From: Obesumbacterium proteus
GTDB lineage: Bacteria > Pseudomonadota > Gammaproteobacteria > Enterobacterales > Enterobacteriaceae
Reading direction: 5' to 3'
Assembly: GCF_001586165.1 (NCBI RefSeq)
Contig: NZ_CP014608.1
Location: 124,001 to 188,000 of the forward strand
Length of the DNA: 64,000 nucleotides
The notes below the pieces were generated by a model. It saw only the letters and a program-made list of their open reading frames with translations, was not told the DNA's origin and searched no databases. The stretch's first letter is position 1; every line of letters begins with the position of its first letter. The position numbers were made by a program, and so were the translations under genes. Positions 8,338 to 16,286 of the stretch are shown piece after piece.

Positions 8338-8360
8338 TGTCAGCTCAAGTTTGAGCTAAT
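8338..8360 (-). repeat. Inverted dispersed repeat, copy 2
   Basis: The reverse complement begins ATTAGCTCAAACTTGAGCTG, differing from copy 1 (3001-3023) at two positions. Together they bracket the segment holding the DUF4440, IS, DUF523, methyltransferase and GNAT-fragment genes. Confidence 0.6.
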
Positions 8361-8507
8361 ACATCACATTTATAGTTCAAACCTAATTTCATTTCATTCA
8401 ACTGACCTGTTCCCTGTTTATTAATGTACGGAATGTTAGTGACATCCGCTATGGCCCTAGCGGACTGTCATATTTATTTCCTTCAGATAAACAATGGTTT
8501 TAGGTCT

Positions 8508-8747
8508 CTAATAACCATCGCCATATCGTAGCTGTTGTTTGTATCGCTTACGATTTTCCCGACGACGCTGATCGGGTGCTATCTGACCGGACATGTTCAA
8601 ACAATGTTCCCGTCGCCTGACAATTGCCTCACGAACAGAATCATCAACAGTGAGATCGAGCACATCCAGCCAACGGCGGGCTGCCCGATACCACCAACCA
8701 CGCTCTTCAATCATCTCAGCTTGTTCATCTTTTAACGTCATGTTCAT
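8508..8747 (-). CDS. Small ICE protein of unknown function
   Basis: A 79-residue basic, soluble protein (MNMTLKDEQAEMIEERGWWYRAARRWLDVLDLTVDDSVREAIVRRREHCL...). It starts two bases from the stop of the TIGR03747 gene, so it belongs to the same transcript. ATG at 8747 or 8741 are both possible; the frame open to 8771 overlaps the upstream gene and is less likely. Small ORFs are common after this membrane protein in related ICEs, but I cannot assign a role. It is the last ICE gene before the accessory block. Confidence 0.65.
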   Translation of the reverse strand: MNMTLKDEQAEMIEERGWWYRAARRWLDVLDLTVDDSVREAIVRRREHCLNMSGQIAPDQRRRENRKRYKQQLRYGDGY

Positions 8748-8748
8748 C

Positions 8749-9501
8749 TTAAAGATACTTTTTGAATGCACCGGTCACGACCGTCAGCACAAAACCCAAC
8801 ATCATCGCCGAGGGTAACAGAAGCAAATTAGGCCATACCGCCGTTGGCCAGGCTAGATAGAGCATACAGGGGCCGTACATTGCCGGTTTCACGTAACGCT
8901 TCGCGTGATGGTAAACAAAGCTGGACTCATAACCAGCGCCGTAGCGACGTAAATCCCGACGAACGAGGCCGTCAACAATACCGATAACGCTTACCATGAT
9001 AAATAACGGTACTGACAACACCAGGATAGCCACGCGAATGGCGAAGATAATCGTTACATACACCGTGGCCTGTAAATATTCCCACAATGCCCTTGCCAGC
9101 CAGCTACCAGCCCGGCTAAGCGTCTCTACTGTACCGCCCTGACTGTGCACACTGCGGGCGTTATTCACCCAGCTGATAAATCCGGTATCCACAAAAATCC
9201 ATTGATACGCCTGTTGTATCCACGCGCTGATGACTACCACTGGCTGTGACAGTATCAGGCTGCGGGTAAAGCCTTCAGACAAATAACCGCTTTCCGTTAA
9301 CATGACTTGTCGGCTGTGTTCGGCACCCTCACCGGCCCAGATAAAGGTCATGCCGGCATATTCGATAAGCAGGCTGACCAGAAGAGAGGCCAGTAATATC
9401 CCAACCACCTTCCAGGGCATCAGCCAGAACAGGGTAATGAACAGACCGGGTTGTTTGGGCGGAACCGTCTGCTGTCTCTGCTGAACTTTCTCCTCGGCCA
9501 T
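8749..9501 (-). CDS. ICE membrane protein, TIGR03747 (PFL_4697) family
   Basis: A 250-residue inner-membrane protein with about four hydrophobic segments: near 23-45 (LFWLMPWKVVGILLASLLVSLL), around 85-100, 145-175 (VTIIFAIRVAILVLSVPLFIMVSVIGIVDGL) and 215-240. The motif GLVRRDLRRYGAGYESSFVYHHAKR is typical of the family. It directly follows traD with a shared ATGG/TAA overlap. Family members are encoded next to the coupling protein in SXT/PFGI-type elements and are thought to help it dock with the transfer channel; the precise role is unknown. Confidence 0.88.
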   Translation of the reverse strand: MAEEKVQQRQQTVPPKQPGLFITLFWLMPWKVVGILLASLLVSLLIEYAGMTFIWAGEGAEHSRQVMLTESGYLSEGFTRSLILSQPVVVISAWIQQAYQWIFVDTGFISWVNNARSVHSQGGTVETLSRAGSWLARALWEYLQATVYVTIIFAIRVAILVLSVPLFIMVSVIGIVDGLVRRDLRRYGAGYESSFVYHHAKRYVKPAMYGPCMLYLAWPTAVWPNLLLLPSAMMLGFVLTVVTGAFKKYL

Positions 9502-11603
9502 TATCCCTCCGCAGATGCCGCCAGGGCATCAGAAGGTAAGGCGCTGCCCGTCCACCAGGTTTCGCCGGTGCGATAATTCTGTTGCATATATTCTGCGATG
9601 CGGCTGATGCTTTCCGGCATCAATGGGTCGTTACCGCTCCCCGGTAACGGCATCCGGATTTTCCACAGCCGCCCCCCTTCCAGCAGGGCAAATGCCTGTC
9701 CCTTAGGGAGGTTGATGATATCCGCTGGCGTTATCATCGGCATTCTGGCCAGCGTTACCTGATCCTGCACGTTACTGTTAAAATCGGTTCCCTCACCCGG
9801 GCGCGAAACGTCGGTCACGCCAGACGTGAGGGTTTTATTGTACACATCCACTTCTGGCAACTGACTGGTCAGCAGCTCCGCCGTGCTGTTCTCACGTACC
9901 CGCAGCATAATCAGTGAGTTGAAGTTACCGACTACCTGGTTCGCCTTCGCACGGCTACCCACGCGAGCCTCAATATCTGAAAGGGTTTGGGTGTACGCCG
10001 TCACCTGGATACCGGCACCGCCCCCCTTGTTGATAAGCGGGATGAACTCATCCCCCATCAACTCATTAAACTCGTCGCAGTGCAGGTTAATGGGAACTTT
10101 CTTTTGCGTGGCGATGCCGGTTTCATCTGCCAGACCAAATTTATAGATATGGCCGGCGACTGAAACCAAATCTGCAAACATGCTGTTGCCAACGGCCGAT
10201 GCGACCTCCGAATCCGACAGTGCATCGAGGCCGACATATACAATCCCTTTCTTGCGGATCACTTCCTGCCAGTCAAAGATGGGACGCTTATCGTCCATAT
10301 CGTTGTAATCCGGAGCCAGCAGCGCCGCCGTCTTGCCCGTGGTCAGTTTCTCCAGCAGGGGCAGCAGGGAGGCCACGATTTTATCAAAATAGGTTCGGTC
10401 ATAGCGAACTGCGCTTCGCAGTCCATCGAGTACCGGATCCCACAGTTTCTTCCCTTCATCCGTGCTCAACGTCATCTCAATGGCCCATACCCGCATCGCG
10501 TTGGCTTGTCCCTGCATGTTACGCGGCAAGTCTTTATCTTTGAGCATGCCCGATGACAGCAAATTCTCCACCTGCATCAGCAGGTGAGGCGCTTTTGAGG
10601 CCAGCATATTCTCTACGTAGGTTTCATAGAGCTCACCAATGTTGGTGACGTAGCGCAGGATAAGGGTGTAGTCAGGACGCTGTCCAAGTGCCACCAGCGC
10701 CCGGGTGATGATATTCACAAAACGCCAGGCGAATTCACGAAACGCCGCCGAGTTCCCCTCACCGGACAACTGCCCTGCGACGCGTGAAGCTACTTCAGAG
10801 AGGCGGCTAAAGCGGCCGATGGCGTTATAACGTGCGCTGACGTCTGGCCACCCCAGGTGAAAGACGTAAAACTCATTCTCCCTGCCCGCTCTCCGGGCTT
10901 CTGCATACATGCGTTTGAGCAAGTCTGCGTCCCCCTTGGGGTCAAACATTACCGTGACATCACCGCGGCGAATGTCCTGGGTGACAAGCACCTCGGCCAG
11001 ACGGGTTTTGCCCACGCGGGTGGTACCGATCACAAGCGTATGCCCCACCCGCTCGCCCAGGTCATACAGCACGTCACTTTCATCAGGTTCGACACCGTGA
11101 TAAACAGGACTGCCTCCCACTGGCGGTAAAGGCCGTGCGGGATTGAATATTGAGTCGGTCTGCGTCAGACGACACAGCCACGGCAGGCTGTATTCCAGCC
11201 GTTTCTCCAGGTCGCGAGCCATGCGATAGATAACGGAAGGCTGAACATAATGTTCCGCTTCAGGCCGTCTTGCCTCCAGCAGACGTTGCGTGTGTTTTTG
11301 CGTCCATTGAAATCCGCGGCCCAGGAACAAATACCTCTGGCTGACGGGGATTTGCCGGCTGCTCAACTCATAGCGCGGCAAACGCTTAATATTGCGACGG
11401 TAACGCAAGATACGCAGCCCTTGCCGCGTACGTTGAAGAGCCAACACGCCAAAGCCGGCGGCAGTGACCCAACTGACAGAAGGGGCCAAGGCAACGGCCC
11501 AGGGTGCCGTCAGACAGATGTAGGTTGCACTCCACGCAGTACCTGCCGTATACAGCTCTACGGCAGGTCGCAAAAGGGACTCCATAACATAACGATCGCT
11601 CAT
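9501..11603 (-). CDS. traD: TraD-type conjugative coupling ATPase (TIGR03743, SXT_TraD)
   Basis: A 700-residue membrane-anchored DNA-translocating ATPase that brings the relaxosome to the type IV secretion channel. N-terminal membrane segments lie at about 20-60. Walker A is GTTRVGKTRL (about residue 192), followed by VTVMFDPKGD. The Walker B-like strand is NLHCDEFNEL, with GIQVTAYTQTLSDIEARVGS as the downstream conserved sensor region. Full family length with no lesions. The start overlaps the stop of the upstream membrane protein gene by four bases. The prophage upstream may separate this gene from the main transfer promoter. Confidence 0.93.
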   Translation of the reverse strand: MSDRYVMESLLRPAVELYTAGTAWSATYICLTAPWAVALAPSVSWVTAAGFGVLALQRTRQGLRILRYRRNIKRLPRYELSSRQIPVSQRYLFLGRGFQWTQKHTQRLLEARRPEAEHYVQPSVIYRMARDLEKRLEYSLPWLCRLTQTDSIFNPARPLPPVGGSPVYHGVEPDESDVLYDLGERVGHTLVIGTTRVGKTRLAEVLVTQDIRRGDVTVMFDPKGDADLLKRMYAEARRAGRENEFYVFHLGWPDVSARYNAIGRFSRLSEVASRVAGQLSGEGNSAAFREFAWRFVNIITRALVALGQRPDYTLILRYVTNIGELYETYVENMLASKAPHLLMQVENLLSSGMLKDKDLPRNMQGQANAMRVWAIEMTLSTDEGKKLWDPVLDGLRSAVRYDRTYFDKIVASLLPLLEKLTTGKTAALLAPDYNDMDDKRPIFDWQEVIRKKGIVYVGLDALSDSEVASAVGNSMFADLVSVAGHIYKFGLADETGIATQKKVPINLHCDEFNELMGDEFIPLINKGGGAGIQVTAYTQTLSDIEARVGSRAKANQVVGNFNSLIMLRVRENSTAELLTSQLPEVDVYNKTLTSGVTDVSRPGEGTDFNSNVQDQVTLARMPMITPADIINLPKGQAFALLEGGRLWKIRMPLPGSGNDPLMPESISRIAEYMQQNYRTGETWWTGSALPSDALAASAEG

Positions 11604-12001
11604 CGCTGCTTATCCTTCAGATTATCGCTACCCTTTTCCTCTGCTGTTTCTACCGCGCTTACTGCCGGTTTTAGCAATGACGCATTCAAACTCCATACGT
11701 AGCGAATTCCCTCCAGCAGCACGCTAAAGAGAAGGACACACTTCCCTATTTGATTCATCAGGTAGTGATCTCCCAGAACTATTCTAGCCAAGTCAACAAG
11801 TTGTCCCACAGGAAGGAAAAGCCAGAAGCCGAACGTGGACGCTCCCATTAAGAAGAAAGGCACTGCGACACACACCCGCCAAAACAGGCTTATCCCATAA
11901 CGAAATGGATCGACCAGAAGGAATGCAAATGCTTCAAGACGACCAAAGCCCAGCTGTCGCAGTCGATTGAATTTTGAAATAAAGGATTGAGGGGATGTCA
12001 T
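11600..12001 (-). CDS. Small ICE membrane protein upstream of traD
   Basis: A 133-residue protein with two or three membrane segments (FWRVCVAVPFFLMGASTFGFWLFLPVGQLVDLARIVLG and CVLLFSVLLEGIRYVW) and a charged C-terminus. It overlaps traD by four bases and begins 10 bases after the stop of the split nuclease gene. I do not recognise a named family. Position and overlap argue for a role with the coupling protein. Confidence 0.7.
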   Translation of the reverse strand: MTSPQSFISKFNRLRQLGFGRLEAFAFLLVDPFRYGISLFWRVCVAVPFFLMGASTFGFWLFLPVGQLVDLARIVLGDHYLMNQIGKCVLLFSVLLEGIRYVWSLNASLLKPAVSAVETAEEKGSDNLKDKQR

Positions 12002-12011
12002 AACCGGTCTC

Positions 12012-12095
12012 TCACTTATCGATGTATTGCCAGCCGGCGTTGCCGGACAGCAGTTTTAACAGACGATTGCCGCTGATAAGCGAAACGTCGGGTAC
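12012..12095 (-). pseudogene. 3' part of the Mrr-like nuclease gene, cut off by the prophage
   Basis: Read on the minus strand from the GTAC at 12092-12095, the frame gives VPDVSLISGNRLLKLLSGN and ends in WQYIDK-stop. This is the usual C-terminal strand-helix of Mrr/RecB-like nucleases. Joined to the 5' part (46336-46843), with one GTAC copy removed, it gives a continuous frame of about 195 codons (...REALRA + VPDVS...). Confidence 0.85.
12092..12095. repeat. Prophage target-site duplication, copy 1 (GTAC)
   Basis: GTAC immediately outside the TGT end of the prophage. It matches GTAC at 46336-46339 outside the other end. Extending to five bases gives a mismatch on either side. Confidence 0.8.
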
Positions 12096-12144
12096 TGTAA
12101 CCGCGCAAAATATTTTGCATAGAATTGCGGCATATTTTGCATAC
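12096..12144. other. Prophage R-end transposase binding sites
   Basis: TATTTTGCATAG (12111-12122) and TATTTTGCATAC (12133-12144) are two direct sites spaced exactly 22 bases, abutting as R1/R2 do in Mu. They match the L-end motif. A third site is not clear. Confidence 0.7.
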
Positions 12145-12188
12145 CTAAAACCACTAGTTTCCGCACAATGCAAAATGAACTGCAACAG

Positions 12189-12344
12189 TTAAACCCAGAA
12201 ACGAGATAGATATTCTGTTGCACCGTTTGCAAATATTCGCCGCGCCCTTGCCACAACATCAGCGGTCATAACTAAGCGGCGGCCACCGATCCGGCCCTCA
12301 GCCCTGGCTGCTGCTAATCCAGCTCGCGTTCGTTCAAAAGCCAT
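12189..12344 (-). pseudogene. Remnant of a Gin/Hin-type serine DNA invertase
   Basis: A 51-codon frame reads MAFERTRAGLAAARAEGRIGG then RRLVMTADVVARARRIF. This is the E-helix and start of the C-terminal DNA-binding domain of Gin-type invertases (family pattern ERTRAGL-AARA-GR-GGR). The catalytic serine domain is absent, and the helix-turn-helix end breaks off into YLSRFWV-stop. Upstream, the frame IFGAVLISIALMAFERT retains a degraded copy of the FGALAEFER region. Such a remnant cannot recombine DNA. It lies where gin sits in Mu. Confidence 0.75.
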
Positions 12345-12401
12345 CAGCGCTATCGATATAAGCACCGCGCCAAATATCGCATGGCCGAACGAACCAGCAA
12401 G

Positions 12402-12617
12402 TTAATTTGCTGAAATTGCCGCTGGCGCGGTAAAAACTCCAGCAGCATATGTATAGCCTATCCCAGCTATAGTGCCAGCTGGTATTTTTACCTCCTCGCT
12501 GCCGTCTGGCGGTGCCCAATCTGATGCGCCATCCCACATTACGATATTCACAACAATGCCGCTTTCAATTACAGCGTACTGCGTTGCTGTCGATGTTACT
12601 GCCGCTTCTTGATTCAT
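12402..12617 (-). CDS. Small tail-fibre-associated protein
   Basis: A 71-residue protein (YAVIESGIVVNIVMWDGASDWAPPDGSEEVKIPAG...GYTYAAGVFTAPA). The pattern V(I/V)ENG-VVN-V-WDG...PP-G is common in short phage proteins that follow tail-fibre genes. Its start overlaps the fibre stop codon (ATGA-type junction), so the two are translated together. Probably fibre assembly or a fibre cap; not proven. Confidence 0.6.
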   Translation of the reverse strand: MNQEAAVTSTATQYAVIESGIVVNIVMWDGASDWAPPDGSEEVKIPAGTIAGIGYTYAAGVFTAPAAISAN

Positions 12618-13606
12618 TATGCGTACTCCTCAATTTCCATCATGCCCGGCAGGCCGTTGCCGCCGGTATATGCCACACCAGATGATAATGAAACAGCACC
12701 AGATCCGCCGCCGCCAAACCCAGCGTAAGGCGTCAGCCCAGGACCGCCAACCACACCATTTGCCCCCGTCCCCATCTGATTACTCCCCCCGCACCCCGAC
12801 CGGGCCGTAGTTGGCGTTAGTGACATTCCTTCAGCTGACCACACACCGCCATTTGCCGTTAATGTCGTAACAGAGCCAGTTACAGATGGGGATGCCGCGG
12901 CTTGGCCCTGGACCATGAAGACCGCAGATGACATGACGGGAGCTACGCCGCCGGTGCCTCCAGGGCAACTTATGCTAATTCCCGGCGCGACAAAGCTGGT
13001 AGTTCCGCCATTACCTCCGGCTACATTGCCTGTTGTACCGATCCCGGCAGCACCGATTGTTATTGTCGCTGATGCCGGCACTGGCAAAAATACTTCAAGA
13101 TAGGCACCTGGGCCACCGCTTCCACCAATGCTTGAATATCCCGCTGCGCAAGCAGATGACCCAGCGCCTGCTGCACCAGCGCCGGTCATTCTGATGCGGA
13201 TATATCGAGTTCCTGGTGTCGGTGTGTATAGTCCGCTGGCAAGAAAGACGCGCGGTGCGCTAAGCATTCGACCGACATAGCCTGTGCCGTCACATAAACC
13301 AAGGTTTGCGAGAGCCAGGGCCAATGCAGAGGGACCAGCGGCGGCAATCTCTGAGAAACGATTGGACGTCTGGAGGAATAAAGATTTAAGAGCAGTAAGC
13401 AACTGATCTGATTTTGTTTGGTCAAGAACTACTGCGGGATTTGCAGCCTTGATGACAGAAATGATTTCTTTCTGTGTATTTTGAACGGCAGATTGAACAT
13501 CATTTTGAAACTTAGCTGAAACAATAGTGCCGAGGGCACCAGTGGACTGGTCTCCATCATGGAAGAGACCGTCAGATGTGTTAATTGGGTTAATGACATC
13601 TTTCAT
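12617..13606 (-). CDS. Phage tail fibre with glycine-rich tip
   Basis: A 329-residue fibre. The N-terminal 90 residues look like a baseplate-attachment region (INPINTSDGLFHDGDQSTGALGTIVSAKF). A short linker precedes a C-terminal half made of Gly-rich loops (GAGAAGAG, GGSGGPG, GGNGGTT, GGGGSGA, GGNGLPG), as in receptor-binding phage tips that present polyglycine sandwiches. It ends MMEIEEYA. It follows the gp48-like gene by one base. Only one fibre gene is present, with no inverted alternative segment. It should determine host range. Confidence 0.8.
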   Translation of the reverse strand: MKDVINPINTSDGLFHDGDQSTGALGTIVSAKFQNDVQSAVQNTQKEIISVIKAANPAVVLDQTKSDQLLTALKSLFLQTSNRFSEIAAAGPSALALALANLGLCDGTGYVGRMLSAPRVFLASGLYTPTPGTRYIRIRMTGAGAAGAGSSACAAGYSSIGGSGGPGAYLEVFLPVPASATITIGAAGIGTTGNVAGGNGGTTSFVAPGISISCPGGTGGVAPVMSSAVFMVQGQAAASPSVTGSVTTLTANGGVWSAEGMSLTPTTARSGCGGSNQMGTGANGVVGGPGLTPYAGFGGGGSGAVSLSSGVAYTGGNGLPGMMEIEEYA

Positions 13607-13607
13607 T

Positions 13608-14183
13608 CTAGCTGTCCTGGTAAACGAAATAGCAAAAGGTATGGGCAGGTTTCAAATCATTGAAAACGGATTCAATCACAGCATCTGCAAAAACAGATAA
13701 GTGCTCTCCAACTGCTGAGGAACCTGTACGGAAATAATAGGGCTTGACCTTAAGACCAGAGATAACTACACCCCATGTCCACATGGTTCCTTCAATCATG
13801 AGGCGGTCGCCACATCGGTTAATCCCGACATGAAAAGCTGTAGGCTCAACAATTTCAATGCTGTAGCCGAGCCTTGATGCAAGCTTTTTGAAATAAGGAA
13901 TACTTAGACCACCGGTTTCAGCAATTTTTAACAGCACCTTTTCAAGTCGTTGTTGGTAGGTCATATCCGCATTGGAACCAATCCCTAAAACACGTTCCCA
14001 ATCACTAAGTAAGTTGGCGGCATAAATGGGGGTAACAGCTTTAACTATCGACTCAGACAGAAGATTAACTGCATCAAAGGCGTTACCCTCTGCGCTAAGT
14101 TCCGCCTCAATAAGGGGCTGTTGCGTGGCATAAGCCACAGGCGGAAGAAGTAAAGCCAGCAGAGTGGCGTTGTCTTTACTCAT
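13608..14183 (-). CDS. Baseplate protein, Mu gp48-like (DUF2313)
   Basis: A 191-residue protein starting MSKDNATLLALLLPPVAYA, with the family pattern LLSESIVKAVTPIYAANLLSDWERVLGI and YQQRLEKVLLKIAETGGLSIPYFKKLASRLGY. In Mu-like and P2-like tails this family joins the baseplate wedge to the fibre. The ATG at 14183 overlaps the gp47-like stop (ATGTTATGAG region). The frame extends to 14219, but the extra N-terminus is not family-like. Confidence 0.88.
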   Translation of the reverse strand: MSKDNATLLALLLPPVAYATQQPLIEAELSAEGNAFDAVNLLSESIVKAVTPIYAANLLSDWERVLGIGSNADMTYQQRLEKVLLKIAETGGLSIPYFKKLASRLGYSIEIVEPTAFHVGINRCGDRLMIEGTMWTWGVVISGLKVKPYYFRTGSSAVGEHLSVFADAVIESVFNDLKPAHTFCYFVYQDS

Positions 14184-15241
14184 AACATTGTCACCGTGAT
14201 AGTCCCCGCACGGATCCATTCCACAACAGAGTCGTCAACAGTAGGTAAAACATTGCCAACAGGTGAAATAATGCTGCGGTCAATAACGCCGGTCACTTCG
14301 GATATAAGCATTTCAGCCTGAGAACGGATAAACGCATCGCCTGGAGGCAAACGGTTGATATAGTCGGTGATGCTGGCCTGAATCGCCGCAGTGGCTGCAG
14401 CAAGCGTGACGCCATCGAGTGAAACCCTTATATTCAGGTCAACAACTTTAAACGTCGGAGCCAGTACCAGTGAGTTTTTAGCGGTCACTGGCCGGACTGT
14501 ATCGATATAGGTCTGGGTGGCCAGCAGGATTTCGGCTGACGGCGCACCGGCAGCGGAGGTAATAACAACATCGACCGTACCCAATCCCCGTCTTAAGGGG
14601 TAAACGTAAGCTCCGGTGACGCCATCAACCGACATCGCCCAGCGCTTGTAGTCATATTTATTGCCACCAGCTGGCGGACGGCGAATAACGTCAAGCAGCC
14701 TGACCAGCATTTCAGCATCGGTTTCCTGGTCAGTGCCGCCGCCCATGATGCCAATAGTCACAGTGCTGTCGAACCCGGCAGGCGTGGAGGCAAAGATACC
14801 GCTGACTGCCGCCAGTGTATTACCGGCTGAGCCTGATTGACTTGCAATGGCATCAACGCTCGCGGTTCCGTCAGCGCCGATAGTGACCGCTGTCGTGGTG
14901 GTGTAGGAGAGTGTGCCGCGATTGATGACATAACCGGCCGCGGCTGTCGCGTTAACCTCGCCGGTGACGCCGATTTCCCCCGTGGCCGTGGTCTGAGACT
15001 TGCGATAGATATCACGGGTTCGGCAATGCCATTCGAGGTATTCAGTATCGGCCGTATCAGGAAAAATCTGGCGGACAATCCAGGCCTGATGCTGATAAAT
15101 ACCAGTAGCAACGCTGGCAACCGATGAGGCCCGGATGTAATAATCGCTGTCGTCTCCGGTATCCGCATCCGGCAATAGGTTCACGATATCCCGCAGGATA
15201 TTCTGGCGGATGTCTTCAAAGGTCGGCGACGTGAACGGCAT
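14180..15241 (-). CDS. Baseplate J-like protein, Mu gp47-like
   Basis: A 353-residue wedge protein of contractile tails. FTSPTFEDIRQNILRDI at the N-terminus and the central TIGIMGGGTDQETDAEMLVRLLDVIRRPPAGGNKYDYKRWAMSV, followed by VTGAYVYPLRRGLGTVDVVI, are hallmarks of the Baseplate_J family. Starts at the last base of the gp46-like gene. Confidence 0.93.
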   Translation of the reverse strand: MPFTSPTFEDIRQNILRDIVNLLPDADTGDDSDYYIRASSVASVATGIYQHQAWIVRQIFPDTADTEYLEWHCRTRDIYRKSQTTATGEIGVTGEVNATAAAGYVINRGTLSYTTTTAVTIGADGTASVDAIASQSGSAGNTLAAVSGIFASTPAGFDSTVTIGIMGGGTDQETDAEMLVRLLDVIRRPPAGGNKYDYKRWAMSVDGVTGAYVYPLRRGLGTVDVVITSAAGAPSAEILLATQTYIDTVRPVTAKNSLVLAPTFKVVDLNIRVSLDGVTLAAATAAIQASITDYINRLPPGDAFIRSQAEMLISEVTGVIDRSIISPVGNVLPTVDDSVVEWIRAGTITVTML

Positions 15242-15591
15242 CAGGAGACTCTCACAGGGAGTTTAAAGGTTTGTTTTTGGTTGGCGGCGGAGACCACTTC
15301 AACCCGTAAGATCAACCAGCCAGGATTACCCTGACTGGCCGTAACCGTGATGCTGGTAGCACGGCCATCATTGACCAGAGGTGCCAAAGCTTCTTCGGCA
15401 TATTGTTTCGCCAGCACCCTGACGCGGCTGACATCCTTCTCGCGCTGCAGTAAATGCAGCTTTGAACCCAGTTTGGGATTTGCCCACCAGGAGCCGAGCG
15501 GCACCATCAAACGCAGATAAACTGGATTTGCCAGGGTTTGAGTCTGAATGCCGGCGTAGTCGCCAGTCGTCGGGTCGAGAAGAGTATCCAT
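15241..15591 (-). CDS. Baseplate protein, Mu gp46-like
   Basis: A 116-residue member of the phage GP46 family (gpW/gp25-like baseplate fold). Markers are MDTLLDPTTGDYAG at the start, LMVPLGSWWANPKLGSKLHLL, and the C-terminal strand region. First gene downstream of the third late-promoter repeat (15624-15647), so it probably opens the last late transcript. Confidence 0.88.
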   Translation of the reverse strand: MDTLLDPTTGDYAGIQTQTLANPVYLRLMVPLGSWWANPKLGSKLHLLQREKDVSRVRVLAKQYAEEALAPLVNDGRATSITVTASQGNPGWLILRVEVVSAANQKQTFKLPVRVS

Positions 15592-15623
15592 GCTGGCAGG
15601 TTAGCAGCATGGATCTCAGTGAT

Positions 15624-15647
15624 TCAGTTGAAGGGGTTCAGTGGCTA
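15624..15647 (-). promoter_or_regulatory. Putative late-promoter activator site, baseplate copy
   Basis: On the minus strand it contains CCACTGAACCCCTTCAACT, identical over 19 bases to the sites at 27618-27641 and 36215-36238. The gp45-like stop codon overlaps its edge. The gp46-like start is 33 bases downstream, with GCTAAC about 21 bases after the repeat as a possible -10. Confidence 0.65.
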
Positions 15648-16286
15648 TGCGAGAGGGCCGTCGGTGCCGGAATGGTGATGGGTTTTAAGGCCGATATCAC
15701 CCGCTTTAACATCACCGTCAGTGGTGTAGTTACCGCCTTTCTGGGTGACGCTTCCGTTAAAGCTGGCACCCGTTCCGCCCTGAATGGCCATGCCGCCATT
15801 GCCGGTCAGTTTTTCCTGTGCGGTCACCTGATGTGTTGCATTGACCATCGGGGTATCGAAGTTAGCCTGTTCTTCTGCGGTCACGTTGTAGTTCTTGCAC
15901 CTGACCTGATATGTATCACATTCCACATCAACGATGCGGCCCTTTTTAATCGTGACATGGGCACCTTCATCGCTGTAAATCGATACCTCACCAGATTTCA
16001 GTGCCTTGATACGGTAGGCCATGTGTTCGGTAGCGATGATGATGCCGTGTGAAGTCTGGCCGCCCAGTGGTAAAATGATCGCTTTAGAACCGGACGGTGG
16101 CACGGACGTAAAGCCAAAGTGCTGGTAAAGCTCTGCGTCTTGCAACTGCTCGCCGGCAACACCATTGACCTGCACGGTTTGCACAGGGCCTGCGCTGTTA
16201 ACGCGTGTTAAAACCCCTCTAAACGCCCGACGAATGCCGGATAAAGCGCGGCTAATACGCTCATCAACATTATTCCACATCGACAA
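15645..16286 (-). CDS. Baseplate spike protein, Mu gp45-like
   Basis: A 213-residue membrane-piercing spike. RGVLTRVNSAGPVQTVQVNGVAGEQLQDAELYQHFGFTSVPP and AIILPLGGQTSHGIIIATEHMAYRIKALKSGEVSIYSDEGAHVTIKKG are typical of the Mu Gp45 OB-fold followed by a beta-helix. The C-terminal end (GDIGLKTHHHSGTDGP) carries the HHH-type metal-binding tip. It starts inside the end of the gp44-like gene. Confidence 0.92.
   Translation of the reverse strand: MSMWNNVDERISRALSGIRRAFRGVLTRVNSAGPVQTVQVNGVAGEQLQDAELYQHFGFTSVPPSGSKAIILPLGGQTSHGIIIATEHMAYRIKALKSGEVSIYSDEGAHVTIKKGRIVDVECDTYQVRCKNYNVTAEEQANFDTPMVNATHQVTAQEKLTGNGGMAIQGGTGASFNGSVTQKGGNYTTDGDVKAGDIGLKTHHHSGTDGPLA

Larger units (their letters stand above)
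7817..8507. other. Non-coding stretch at the edge of the ICE module
   Basis: About 690 bases without a supportable ORF. It holds a plus-strand terminator (8153-8175), dispersed-repeat copy B (8280-8307) and the second inverted-repeat copy (8338-8360). The rest is AT-rich with stops in all frames. Confidence 0.6.
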
